A stretch of 64,000 bases of DNA from PALSA-1440 sp050011195 (GTDB taxonomy: Bacteria > Verrucomicrobiota > Verrucomicrobiia > Limisphaerales > UBA8199), in contig JBEKJO010000002.1 of the NCBI GenBank assembly GCA_050011195.1, positions 32,346-96,345 of the forward strand. Reading direction: 5' to 3'. Of the stretch, positions 1 through 9,187 are shown piece by piece. Under the pieces are notes generated by a model, which was not told the origin of the DNA, ran no database searches, and saw only the letters and a program-made list of their open reading frames with translations. The position numbers and the translations under genes were made by a program. Within the stretch, counting starts at the first letter, position 1, and each line of letters opens with the position of its first letter.

Positions 1-3000
1 GGCCAGCGGCCATCGCCCAGTTGCATCTCGGTGAGCTTGCGCAGCGTGGCCTCGGTCTCGTAGTTGAGGCGGTTATCATCGAACAGGATGCCGATGTTCC
101 GGCGCGCCTGGCTTTCGTTGTCAGCCTGCCGCAGCCAGGGGGTTTCCTCAATCATCACCGCCTTGAGGTCTTGATTCTTCTGGAGCGGACTCTCCAGCGC
201 GGGCGTGTTCTTCCATTGGTCGAGGATGCGGCGGATTTTGGGGTCGCTATTGGCGATGGTGCGCGCCAGCGCGTTGGCATAGAGCCGATTGAACGTCTGC
301 TCGCTGCACTCGTAGGGATATTCCATCAGGTAGGGCAACGCCAGCACCGCATACCACGCCGGGTTGGACACCATTTGCACCACGAGACTCTGGTTTTGGA
401 GCGTCTTGGAGTCCCCCGACTTGAGCAGTTTGGTGAACTCGAACTGCTTCGTCGCCGGGCCGCGAATCGGCAGCGGCAGCGATTCGGTGACCAGAATGCG
501 GCTGGAGAGCACCGGCAGATAGCCTTCCTCGCCGTCCGACACGTTGGCCGCCGCGCCGACGGCCTTGTAGGTCAGGAAACCGCAGCCGTCCGGCACGTGG
601 ATGCGCCAGGCGCAACTGCGCGATTCCTTGGCCGGGATGTCGAAGTCCTGCTCCGGCTTCGCGTTGCCGAGCAGTTGGTCCGCCGGCTGGCTGTCGAGCG
701 CCTGATTAAAGGTGAGCTGCACGTTGCCGCGCAAGGGCTTGTCCGTCTGGTTCGACACCTTGACCGTGAACTCGACAGTGTCGCCCTCGCGCAGGAAGCG
801 GGGCGGGTTCGGCTGCACCATCAGGTCTTTGGCGGTGACCGCGTGGTCTTCGAGGAGGCCGCTGCGCACTGACTGGTCATGCGCGAAACCAAGGAACCGC
901 CACTTCGTCAGCGCCTCCGGCATGGTGAACGTCATCCGTACCACGCCGTTGGAATCCGAGGTCAACTGCGGGAAGAAGAAGGCGGTCTCGTTAAGATTCT
1001 TGCGGGCGGTGACTTTGCTCAAATCGGGCTTCGGCGGCGCGGGCTGCTTGGCAGCGCCTCCCGCCACGCTAGGTCCCATCTTATCGAACAAAGCTTCTTC
1101 CGGTCCCGTTGCGCGATCCGCGTTCGCCATTTCCAAAAGAAAGGCCCCTGGCGCCGGCGCCGCCGAAGCCGTAGCTGGCGCGGCGGCGGCCATCGCCATT
1201 GGTGCGTTGGCTATCTCATCTTTTGCATCGGCAAGACCGCCAAAAGTCACCCCAAGGGCGCGCCTTCTGGCGTAGAACTGAAAGCGCCAAAGATTCCGGG
1301 TCAGGTCTGGCGGGAAGGAGCGGTAGGTAATCTCCACGCGCTCGTATGGCCGGCCCCAGCTTCCGAAAACCTGCTGAAACCCCATCGGTGTATTGGCGAA
1401 CTGCGACTGCACGAGGGAGTCATCCTCGCGAAATATGGGGAACCGATGCAGCCAATCCAGCGGCGCGAAGGCATCCAGCGACTCGTCGTAGAGCGTCGCC
1501 ACCATCTCCGCCGCCAACCGTTCTGGAGTGCTGGAGGGTTGGAGTGCTGGAGGGTTGGTTGTTCCATTACTCCATTTCTCCATTACTCCATCACTCCGTT
1601 TGCTCACCAGCAGCGTCCACGTCTCTTTCTGATTCGGCTGGAGCTTGGAAACGAAGTGCTCCCATTTCAGGTCCAGGTCTTTGTTCTTCCACGGCACGCT
1701 GATCTTGCGCGATTCCAGGTAGGCACGGTTCTCGCGGACATAGGTAACGTGCACGAAGAACCCGCCGCGCATCGCCTCGGTCACCGCCAGCTTGATCTGC
1801 TGTTGGGTTTGCCCGGCCCGAGTCCAATAGCGCTGGATCATTTGGTGCCGGTGTTCGATCTCGATGAACGCCCGCCCCTCGTCGTAGCCCGTCCCCCACA
1901 GCGCCATAAACTCCTGCCCTGGCTGCAGCTCCCAATCCGGCGCGGCGATCAGTTGCGGAATCCTGAGGGCCAGCTTCGTGGCCTCGGGTTGCAGCACCTG
2001 GACGGGGAGTTTGCCCGTGACTTTCTTGCCAAACCGATCCTGCGTCTCCAACACCGCCCGATACGCCCCCGCCGCCAGCTTGAACGACAGCTTCGCCACT
2101 CCGTTGGTGTCAGTAGTGAACCCCTTTTCCGCGACCACCTTGCCCAACGGCCAGTTGTTCGGGTTCGACAAGTCCTTGCCGGGTTCGCCCTCATCGGCGT
2201 CCCCGCCGCCGAACTCACCGCCGTAACGCCACGGTTGCGGACCGGACAGCGGTGGCCGGCGCACTTTTTCCGGCCCTTGCAGGTCATAAATCTTAACGCT
2301 GCCCTCGGCTACCTGCGGCTCGCCGTCCAGGGTCTTGGTCTCCAGCTTCAGCTCGACCGGCTTACCGTCAGTCTGCCAATCATCGGCGCTGATCATGGCT
2401 TCGAGGGCGGTGTAGCCGACGCGGATGGCGCGGTCGGCGGAGCGCGTCTCGCCCGCGCTGTCGGTGACATCGGCGTTGATCTGGAAGACAAACGTCGGCT
2501 CGTCTTTCTCCGGCACCTTCGGGTCGGGCCGGGCGGCGAACTCGATCTGGAACGAGCCGTCGGTCGCGGTTCTGGCTGTGCCGTGGGCGATTTCCTGGCT
2601 CTCACCCCGGGGCCTGCCGCCGCGCCACCAACCCCACCACCACGGCATCCGCACCTCACGCACGACGCGGTATTTGACCACCGCCCCGTCCACCGCCGCG
2701 CCGGTATAGTTCACCGCATGGCCGCTCAGGCTCACCCTCTCGTTGAGCTTCGCCGCGGCTTTCGGCGCGTCGAGCGTCACCTCGAACTTTGGCCGTTTGT
2801 ATTCCTCGACCCGGAACTGGGCATCGCCCAGCGCTCGCCCCTCGACCTGGAGCGACATCTGCCCCATGAGCCGGTCGCGCGGGGCGGTAAAGCTGCCGGC
2901 AAACGAACCGTAGTCGTTGGCGCGCTGCTTCTGGCGCGCAATCTCCTTGTCGTTCACGTCCTTGAACACCACCGTCAACGGCTCGCCCTTGAGCACCTCG

Positions 3001-4832
3001 TAGTTGTCCTTGGTCCCGTCCACCCAGAGGCATATCCCCTTGTATTGGATGGTCTGGCCGGGCCGGTAAATGGCGCGGTCGGTGAAAAAAAAGGTGTGGG
3101 TTACCGGGCCGTGGGGTTGCTCGTCCTGCCGGTTGTAGGTCCAGATATCAGCCGCCGTCGCCAGCTCTTGGCCGTTATGACGCGCCCGGAACAGATAGCT
3201 CCTATTCTTCGAGGGCTTGAGGGAGAAAAACCCGTTCTCATCCATAGTCAGCGTCGGATCGGCAACGCGCTGGCCTTGGTTGTCGAGATGCCAGACGGAC
3301 ACCTCCGCGCCAACGACCGGCTCGCCCGAGTCCGCCTTCAGGACAAATCCCTCAATCCTGCCTTCGCGCGTTCGAGTCACCAGCGCCAGGTCGCTCACCC
3401 ACACGTCCGTCATGGAAACGATGTTGTCCCCCTCGCCGAACTTTGGGTCGTGGCTGGCGGCGATGAAATAGAAGCCCGGCTTGAGGCTGTCCGGCGCCGG
3501 CGTGGCGAAGGTCTTCTCCTTGTAGTCGCTGGTCGGCGGCAGCTTCGCCGACCATTCCAGCGCGGGTTTGCGGGCCAGGATTTCCCGGCGTTCCTTGTCG
3601 TTCAGGTTCTCCGGCCGGTTATGGTGCTTGTCGAGGAAGACTTCCCAGTCATAGGGAATAGCACGGAAATACACCGCCTCGACGTTGCGGTAGCGAACCG
3701 TGATTGCCGGCCAAGGCGCGTTCCAAACCCGCTCGGTGGTGATGCTCGCCGACTTGGCCTCAATCTCGGTGACCAGGTTGCGGCAGAGCTTTCCGCCCGG
3801 CGATTGCGGGAACAATTCCACACCGCGCAGCGCGAGCTTGCGCGCCGCGACCAGGTCGCCTTCCTGCTGGACGACCCGCGCCTCGCGCTCGATGGCCAGT
3901 GCGGAGATGTCGAAGTCGGCATACGCGCGGATGAACGTCTCCAGGGCCGCCTGGTAGCGCTTGTTCTTTTCTTCGCCGAAGGCGGTGTTCCAGCCCCACG
4001 TCAGCCGCTCCAGGTCGGCGTCGGCAAACGCCAATGACGGAGCGGGGTCGCTCTGGTGGAACCGGAGCAGGTCCCGGTAGAGCTGGATGGCCTTGAGGAC
4101 AGGCGAGTCGGTGTCGGCGCCGGCAGCGGGCTGCCAGCCCATGAACTTCTCGGCGGAGTCGAGAACCGGGCTGTCGGCGGACAACTCGAAGGCATCCTCC
4201 GGTTTGGCCGCCGCCTGCTCGCCGGAGGTGTAGAACTCCAGCGCCTCGTGGGCGATGAAATCGTATAGGGTGGGCCGGTAACTGTCCGGCATGGTCCCTT
4301 TCCGCAGCAGGTCGTTCCAGGCGCTGATGGGCGTGGCCTTGAGAACCTTCTCCGCCGCGAGCGCCTTCTGGAACTGGCGGTCAATCTCCCGGAAAAGCCG
4401 GGGCAGGTCCCACGTCATAAAATCTTTGCCCGGCGGATCGGCGGTGGCCGTGCGCCGCATGAAGCGCCACCGGTTCTGCTGGAAATACTGCCAATACCAT
4501 TCGGCCAGCAACGTATCCATCAGCGGCGCCATCTCCTTCGGCGCCTTGGCGATCTCCGCCTCCAGGCGCGTGATCTTCTCTTCCGGCTTGTTGCCCTGGA
4601 TATTGCCTTCCAGCGCGATCTTCTGCCCGATGGCCTTCACCGCCTCGGCGTAGGCCCGGTCCTTGAGCGCGCCCTGGATAATGGGTTCGAGGTTGGTGAT
4701 GGCGGTCTTGGGCAGGCCCTTCGCGATGGCCTCCTCGACTTGTTTCCATTGCGCGTCGCGCGGGCCGGCGAGGGTGGTTGAGGCAAATGTGTTCACAACA
4801 ACAAAGGCAACGACCAATAGCGTTCGGTTCAT
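1..4832 (-). CDS. Alpha-2-macroglobulin family protein (partial, C-terminus outside window)
   Basis: About 1610 residues are visible; the frame stays open to position 1. The start at 4832 gives a signal peptide (MNRTLLVVAFVVVNTFASTTLA), so the protein is exported, probably to the periplasm. The N-terminal part is helical and is followed by macroglobulin-like beta domains. Near the end is LMEYPYECSEQTFNR, with the CxEQ thioester motif at Cys1509-Gln1512. Thioester A2Ms trap attacking proteases through the Cys-Gln bond; in bacteria they are often paired with a penicillin-binding protein, which is not visible here. An 8-base tandem repeat at 1564-1597 is read in frame. A long antisense frame over the gene is a shadow. 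The family call is firm; the protease target is unknown. Confidence 0.9.
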   Translation of the reverse strand, partial: MNRTLLVVAFVVVNTFASTTLAGPRDAQWKQVEEAIAKGLPKTAITNLEPIIQGALKDRAYAEAVKAIGQKIALEGNIQGNKPEEKITRLEAEIAKAPKEMAPLMDTLLAEWYWQYFQQNRWRFMRRTATADPPGKDFMTWDLPRLFREIDRQFQKALAAEKVLKATPISAWNDLLRKGTMPDSYRPTLYDFIAHEALEFYTSGEQAAAKPEDAFELSADSPVLDSAEKFMGWQPAAGADTDSPVLKAIQLYRDLLRFHQSDPAPSLAFADADLERLTWGWNTAFGEEKNKRYQAALETFIRAYADFDISALAIEREARVVQQEGDLVAARKLALRGVELFPQSPGGKLCRNLVTEIEAKSASITTERVWNAPWPAITVRYRNVEAVYFRAIPYDWEVFLDKHHNRPENLNDKERREILARKPALEWSAKLPPTSDYKEKTFATPAPDSLKPGFYFIAASHDPKFGEGDNIVSMTDVWVSDLALVTRTREGRIEGFVLKADSGEPVVGAEVSVWHLDNQGQRVADPTLTMDENGFFSLKPSKNRSYLFRARHNGQELATAADIWTYNRQDEQPHGPVTHTFFFTDRAIYRPGQTIQYKGICLWVDGTKDNYEVLKGEPLTVVFKDVNDKEIARQKQRANDYGSFAGSFTAPRDRLMGQMSLQVEGRALGDAQFRVEEYKRPKFEVTLDAPKAAAKLNERVSLSGHAVNYTGAAVDGAVVKYRVVREVRMPWWWGWWRGGRPRGESQEIAHGTARTATDGSFQIEFAARPDPKVPEKDEPTFVFQINADVTDSAGETRSADRAIRVGYTALEAMISADDWQTDGKPVELKLETKTLDGEPQVAEGSVKIYDLQGPEKVRRPPLSGPQPWRYGGEFGGGDADEGEPGKDLSNPNNWPLGKVVAEKGFTTDTNGVAKLSFKLAAGAYRAVLETQDRFGKKVTGKLPVQVLQPEATKLALRIPQLIAAPDWELQPGQEFMALWGTGYDEGRAFIEIEHRHQMIQRYWTRAGQTQQQIKLAVTEAMRGGFFVHVTYVRENRAYLESRKISVPWKNKDLDLKWEHFVSKLQPNQKETWTLLVSKRSDGVMEKWSNGTTNPPALQPSSTPERLAAEMVATLYDESLDAFAPLDWLHRFPIFREDDSLVQSQFANTPMGFQQVFGSWGRPYERVEITYRSFPPDLTRNLWRFQFYARRRALGVTFGGLADAKDEIANAPMAMAAAAPATASAAPAPGAFLLEMANADRATGPEEALFDKMGPSVAGGAAKQPAPPKPDLSKVTARKNLNETAFFFPQLTSDSNGVVRMTFTMPEALTKWRFLGFAHDQSVRSGLLEDHAVTAKDLMVQPNPPRFLREGDTVEFTVKVSNQTDKPLRGNVQLTFNQALDSQPADQLLGNAKPEQDFDIPAKESRSCAWRIHVPDGCGFLTYKAVGAAANVSDGEEGYLPVLSSRILVTESLPLPIRGPATKQFEFTKLLKSGDSKTLQNQSLVVQMVSNPAWYAVLALPYLMEYPYECSEQTFNRLYANALARTIANSDPKIRRILDQWKNTPALESPLQKNQDLKAVMIEETPWLRQADNESQARRNIGILFDDNRLNYETEATLRKLTEMQLGDGRW
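1564..1597. repeat. 8-bp tandem repeat (ccattact) inside the A2M gene
   Basis: Four units run ccattact, ccatttct, ccattact, ccatcact. A 16-base repeat (ggagtgctggagggtt) lies just before them at about 1525-1556. Both are in frame in the minus-strand gene, where they encode a low-complexity linker. Confidence 0.85.
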
Positions 4833-5016
4833 AGCATGTCCAGTTTCAAGCAAACTTTCCTTCATTAGACGGCAAGGGATGGTTTGTGCTCCGGGAAAGG
4901 CTTTGGCAAGCGAATCCTTATCCCTGCTCATCGGCTCGCAACGTAGGCTCCCAGACCAACTGGAACAAGGTGATAATCCGGGTCATGTCGGCTTGGGCAA
5001 GCGTGGGCCAGGGTGG

Positions 5017-5066
5017 CGAAAAGCGGCAAAACTGAGCGGCTTTTCGGTTGCATCCGCAACCTTTTA
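5017..5066 (+). promoter_or_regulatory. Two adjacent hairpins in the A2M/esterase divergent region
   Basis: The 287-bp gap 4833-5119 holds a perfect 8-bp stem (CGAAAAGC 5017-5024 with GCTTTTCG 5039-5046). It is followed directly by GGTTGC-ATCC-GCAACC (5046-5061) and TTTTA. The second hairpin resembles a weak intrinsic terminator or leader structure upstream of the esterase. The rest of the gap shows nothing clear. Confidence 0.4.
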
Positions 5067-5119
5067 TCCTATGATGGCGGCCGGCGGTGGGGGAGACGCG
5101 CGGGAAAGATGAACTCGGA

Positions 5120-5983
5120 ATGAAGCAGGCACAAAACGAACAATCGGAAGCCGGGATGCAGAGGGACGCCCTTGGCCTGGGCCAGAGGTCCGTTTATCTC
5201 AATTCCGCCGCCTTGGTTCTCGGTTTTTTCCTGCTCGCTCTCTCCAGCATCCACGCTACCGATTCGCCGGTCCGGCGGGAATGGACGGTCGATGGCGTCG
5301 TCCGCCAGGCATTGGTGTATGCGCCCTCCCAGGCCCGGGGCGAAGCGGCGCCGGTCGTCTTCGTGTTTCATGGGCGCGGCGGGACGATGCACAATGCCGC
5401 CCGCAACTTCGGCTACCACACACTCTGGCCCGAGTCGATCGTGGTCTATCCGCAGGGCGTTCCCACGCCGGGAGTATTGATCGATCTGGAGGGCAAGATG
5501 CCCGGCTGGCAGTACGGCATCGGTGACCACGGCGACCGCGACCTGAAGTTTTTCGACGCCATGCTGGCGAGTCTCAAGGAGGATTACGGCGTGGACGAAA
5601 AGCGCATTTATGCCACCGGCCTCTCGAATGGCGGCGCGTTCACCTATCTGCTCTGGGCAACCCGGGGGGACATCTTCGCGGCCTTCGCCCCGTGCGCCGC
5701 GGCCGCGCCGCAGATGGCCCGGCGGTTCAAGCCCAAACCCGTCCTGCATCTTGCGGGCGAGAAGGATTCACTGGTGAAATTCGAGTGGCAGCAGCAGACG
5801 ATAGACGTGCTGCGGCGGATCAACCAGTGTGGCGACGGTGAGCCGTGGGAACCGGGGTGTACGCTCTATCCGTCGAAGATCGGCGCGCCCGTCGTCGCCT
5901 TCATCCACCCGGGCGGCCACGAGTTTCCGGCGAAGGCGCCGGCGATTATTGTGAAGTTCTTCAAGCAGCACGCGAAACCCTGA
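5120..5983 (+). CDS. Secreted PHB-depolymerase/feruloyl-esterase-like alpha/beta hydrolase
   Basis: The protein has 287 residues if started at the ATG at 5120; upstream GTG (5087) and internal ATG (5156) starts are possible. A hydrophobic N-terminal segment (YLNSAALVLGFFLLALSSIHA) is a signal peptide or anchor. HGRGGTMHN forms the oxyanion region, GLSNGG gives nucleophile Ser169, and Asp216 (EKDS) and His267 (GGHEF) complete a plausible triad. This is the LpqC/PHB-depolymerase esterase type, which cleaves ester bonds in polymers such as feruloylated polysaccharide or polyhydroxyalkanoate; the substrate cannot be read from the sequence. It lies 38 bp upstream of a glycoside hydrolase on the same strand, which fits a role in plant polysaccharide breakdown. 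Confidence 0.85.
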   Translation: MKQAQNEQSEAGMQRDALGLGQRSVYLNSAALVLGFFLLALSSIHATDSPVRREWTVDGVVRQALVYAPSQARGEAAPVVFVFHGRGGTMHNAARNFGYHTLWPESIVVYPQGVPTPGVLIDLEGKMPGWQYGIGDHGDRDLKFFDAMLASLKEDYGVDEKRIYATGLSNGGAFTYLLWATRGDIFAAFAPCAAAAPQMARRFKPKPVLHLAGEKDSLVKFEWQQQTIDVLRRINQCGDGEPWEPGCTLYPSKIGAPVVAFIHPGGHEFPAKAPAIIVKFFKQHAKP

Positions 5984-6021
5984 AGAAGGCTTCCCTGTTT
6001 CCCTCGTCTGGTTTGACACGA

Positions 6022-9000
6022 ATGCAACTGGCGCACCCCCGCAAGTCCGGTCTGTTCCAGCTTCAACTGAGCTGCCTCTCCGCTTTCGCGTTCCTCTCCA
6101 TTCTCAACCCCATTCACACCCCGGCCGGGCCGGAACCGGTGCCATCAAGAGGCGCTGTCTTCTTCGACCGCCTGCCGGGCTGCAATGAGACCCTGGCCCG
6201 GGAGATCAGCAGTCAAGTGCGCGCCGCCGGCTACGCGACCGAGTTCGTCGGCACGACCGTCTTGACCAACCCGGCGCTGCTGACGGCCAGGCATTATGAC
6301 CTGCTGGTCCTGCCCGGGGCGCGCTCGTTGCCGATGGCCGCGGCGCCGGCGATTAAGGGCTATTTGCAGGAGGGCGGCGGCCTGCTGGCCCTCGGGCTGC
6401 CGGCGTGGCAATCACCGCTCTACCCGATCAAGGGCCAATGGGTCTCCCGGGACAGTTACGAGCAGGCAGTCGCCACGCAACGGGCGCAACATATTGTGGA
6501 GGACTTTGCGCGGGCTGATTTGTCGCGCTGGACGCGGTCGGCGGGGGAAGCGGGCGCGAAAGCAGAGTATGAACTGACCGATACGGATCATGGCAAGGCG
6601 CTGCACGTGAAGGTCGGGCATCTGGGCGGATGGGAAACCTTGGGCTCTCCGGCGTTGGTGCGGCCGTTTCCGCCGGGTCACACGCTGACCTGTTTCCGCG
6701 CGAAGGGCGCCCCGCGCACGCGCCAGCTCGCCTTCGAATGGAAGGAAGAGGACGGGTCGCGCTGGATTGCGACGGTGGATCTGACCCCGGAGTGGCAGGA
6801 CTACACGTTGCTGCCGGACCGGTTCAAGGCCTGGCCGGTGCCCGCCCCGGGCGAGAAACGCCGCGGCTTTCACCCGAACAAGGCCGTGAGTTGCTGTGTC
6901 GGCCTCGCGCTGTCGCACACGGCGCTGGAAGGGGACAAGCACGAATATTGGTTCAATAACCTGGGCACCGCGCCGAACCCCTTCGCCGACGACGTGCCGC
7001 CGGCGGAACCGCAGATTCCAGGGCTGGAGTCCGTCTCCCCCAGCTACCAATGCTACCCCATCACGACGCCTGTGCTCGTGCGCGCCGACCATCAAAAGGC
7101 CGCACTGGAGGACTGGGAAAAGCTCCCTGCCGTTCCAAGCTCAATAAAGAATGCTCAGACCCACGAGTCGGAACCCGGCGCTCGCACTCCCGGAAGCCAA
7201 CACTTTCCCTTGCTGTCTTCGGATTTCGGATTTCGGATTTCGGATTTCGACCTTCTGGGCCTCCAGCCGCGGGCGCGGGGCGTGGGATTCAATCAAGAGC
7301 GGGCGTTCCGATGGGAGCCGCTGCTGGGAGCTTACGACGCGGCCACACAGGATTATCGCGGGGCGGTGGGGGCGCTGGTGGTAAACGTCGAACCGCCCTT
7401 CCGCGGCAGTGTGTGGGCGGCCTTCACGCCGGCGGACGTGGCCTTTTACCGGCAGCCGGTCGTGACCAATTGCTTGCATCAGGTGCTGTCGCGTATGAAA
7501 CGAGGCGTCTTCCTCAGCGAAGGCGGGACTGAGTTCTTCACCGTCTTTGCGGGGCAGCAGTTCAAAGCCGGAGCGCGCGTGGTGAACTTCGGCCGAGAGA
7601 CGGTCAGCAACCTTCACGTTTCGGTGACGTTCCTGGATGGCAAAGGCGCGCCGCGCCGGACGGTGCTCCAGCAGGGCGCAATGGCGCTCGCGCCCGGCGA
7701 AGCGAAGGCGGTCGAGCAGGATGGCCTTTCCCGAAATGCCGGTGAAGCCGGCGTCTCGGTCAGTTTGACCCTGGCCGGCGCGCCGATTGACGGGCTGCGC
7801 CATGAGCTGGGCGTGTGGGAACCCAAAGCGAAATCGGAGTTCATCGAGGCGCGCGACGGCGGGTTCTGGTTGCGCGACAAACCGTGGAAGGCGCATGGGG
7901 TGAACTACATGCCCTCCAGTGGGATTGGCCTGTCCAACGGCCATTACTTCGAGGCGTGGCTGGGGCGCGGCGCCTATGATCCCGAGGTGATCGAGCGCGA
8001 TTTGCGGCGCGTCAAAGCCCTGAATCTGAACGCGGTGAGCGTGTTCGTTCACCATGAATCGCTCAGTTCGCAACACCTGCTCGACTTCCTGCGCCGCTGC
8101 GACGCGCTCGGCCTGCACGTCAACCAATCCCTCCGGCCCGGTACACCCATGGACTTCCAGTGGCGGGAGATGAAGGAACTGATCGAGTTCTGCCGGCTGG
8201 CGCAGAACGACACGGTATTTGCCTACGACCTGGCCTGGGAACCAAGCCACGGCGACCAGGCGCACCAGCAACAGGCCTACGCCAAACTTTGGACCGACTG
8301 GGTCCTCAAGCGTTACGGCACACTCGCCGCCGCCGAAAAAGCCTGGGCCGCACCCGCCCCGCGCCCGGAGAAGCCTTCGGATTTCGGATTTCGGATTTCG
8401 GACTTCTCCACTCCTCCCATGTCCCAGCTCACCCACGATGGCCCCTGGCGCAAGCTCGTCGCCGATTACCGCCTCTTCCTCGATGACCTTCTGCGCGAGA
8501 AGTATTCCGCCGCGCGACAACTCGTGCACTCCATTGACCCGCATCACGCCGTCAGCTTCCGCATGTCGTGCGCCGGCGATCCCACATATAACTGGGACGC
8601 CGCCCTGCCCTACGATTTTTACGGCCTCGCGGATGCCGTGGACCTATGGGCGCCCGAAGCCTATGGCCGCATCGGCGATTGGGAACGTGTCCGGGCCGGC
8701 GATTTCACCGCCGCCTATGCCCGCCTGTGCGATGCCCGCAAACCGCTGATGTGGGCGGAAATGGGCTATACCGTATGGGACATGAATCGCATGGCCCCCG
8801 ACCCGGAGAAACTCGCCTTCGAGGGCCGTTACTACGCGGACTTCTACCGCATGATGATCGAATCGGGCGCGGACGGCGTCTTCTTCTGGTGGTATCCCGG
8901 CGGCTTCCGTCTCGGCGAGAACAGCGACTTCGGCATCATCAACCCCGACGGCACAGACCGCCCCGTGACGAAAATTATCCGCGGCGAAGGGCCGCGTTTT

Positions 9001-9174
9001 CTCCACGCCCCCAAACCCGCTAAACCCGACTACTGGATCGCCGTGGACCGCGACCGCGACTCGCGCGGGCTGTTCGGCATCTGCCAGGCCGTCCAAGCCG
9101 ACTTCTGGCAGGCCATTGCTGAAGGCCGCCACCCCGCCCTCAAGTGGGAATCCCGGCCCGGCACAGCCAAATAG
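6022..9174 (+). CDS. Large secreted glycoside hydrolase (GH5/GH42-like TIM barrel) with N-terminal GATase-like domain
   Basis: The protein has 1050 residues from the ATG at 6022; the open frame begins upstream inside the esterase gene, which is not a credible start. After a signal-like segment, residues about 35-130 resemble a glutamine-amidotransferase-like fold (YDLLVLPGARSLP, GYLQEGGGLLALG). A carbohydrate-binding-like jelly-roll region follows, then a C-terminal TIM barrel from about residue 620 (KAHGVNYMPSSG). YDLAWEPSHG (Glu740) and MWAEMGYTVWD (Glu913) are the likely acid/base and nucleophile. Two copies of a 7-base tandem repeat are translated in frame as DFGFRISDF. The exact GH family is uncertain; beta-galactosidase-like activity is a guess. 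Confidence 0.8.
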   Translation: MQLAHPRKSGLFQLQLSCLSAFAFLSILNPIHTPAGPEPVPSRGAVFFDRLPGCNETLAREISSQVRAAGYATEFVGTTVLTNPALLTARHYDLLVLPGARSLPMAAAPAIKGYLQEGGGLLALGLPAWQSPLYPIKGQWVSRDSYEQAVATQRAQHIVEDFARADLSRWTRSAGEAGAKAEYELTDTDHGKALHVKVGHLGGWETLGSPALVRPFPPGHTLTCFRAKGAPRTRQLAFEWKEEDGSRWIATVDLTPEWQDYTLLPDRFKAWPVPAPGEKRRGFHPNKAVSCCVGLALSHTALEGDKHEYWFNNLGTAPNPFADDVPPAEPQIPGLESVSPSYQCYPITTPVLVRADHQKAALEDWEKLPAVPSSIKNAQTHESEPGARTPGSQHFPLLSSDFGFRISDFDLLGLQPRARGVGFNQERAFRWEPLLGAYDAATQDYRGAVGALVVNVEPPFRGSVWAAFTPADVAFYRQPVVTNCLHQVLSRMKRGVFLSEGGTEFFTVFAGQQFKAGARVVNFGRETVSNLHVSVTFLDGKGAPRRTVLQQGAMALAPGEAKAVEQDGLSRNAGEAGVSVSLTLAGAPIDGLRHELGVWEPKAKSEFIEARDGGFWLRDKPWKAHGVNYMPSSGIGLSNGHYFEAWLGRGAYDPEVIERDLRRVKALNLNAVSVFVHHESLSSQHLLDFLRRCDALGLHVNQSLRPGTPMDFQWREMKELIEFCRLAQNDTVFAYDLAWEPSHGDQAHQQQAYAKLWTDWVLKRYGTLAAAEKAWAAPAPRPEKPSDFGFRISDFSTPPMSQLTHDGPWRKLVADYRLFLDDLLREKYSAARQLVHSIDPHHAVSFRMSCAGDPTYNWDAALPYDFYGLADAVDLWAPEAYGRIGDWERVRAGDFTAAYARLCDARKPLMWAEMGYTVWDMNRMAPDPEKLAFEGRYYADFYRMMIESGADGVFFWWYPGGFRLGENSDFGIINPDGTDRPVTKIIRGEGPRFLHAPKPAKPDYWIAVDRDRDSRGLFGICQAVQADFWQAIAEGRHPALKWESRPGTAK
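7221..7250 (+). repeat. 7-bp tandem repeat (ggatttc x4) in frame in the glycoside hydrolase gene
   Basis: Four perfect ggatttc units cover 7221-7248. They are read as FGFRISDFD. The unit has no stop codon in any frame on either strand. Confidence 0.9.
8379..8406 (+). repeat. Second 7-bp tandem repeat (ggatttc x3 plus ggacttc) in the same gene
   Basis: Three perfect units and one variant lie about 1.16 kb after the first array. They are translated in the same phase (DFGFRISDF), in a segment that interrupts the catalytic barrel region between its two presumed catalytic Glu residues. Confidence 0.9.
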
Positions 9175-9187
9175 CCAATACGGCCAG

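Noticed and set aside
879..4037. 1052-codon plus-strand frame
   Set aside because: It is antisense to the alpha-2-macroglobulin gene, has the low-complexity look of a high-GC shadow frame, and shows no recognisable domain.
5845..6021. Longer start for the glycoside hydrolase
   Set aside because: It overlaps the esterase coding region in another frame; the signal-like segment follows the ATG at 6022.
7141..8547. 468-codon minus-strand frame
   Set aside because: It is antisense to the glycoside hydrolase; its apparent repeats (NPKSEIR) are the reverse reading of the heptamer arrays.
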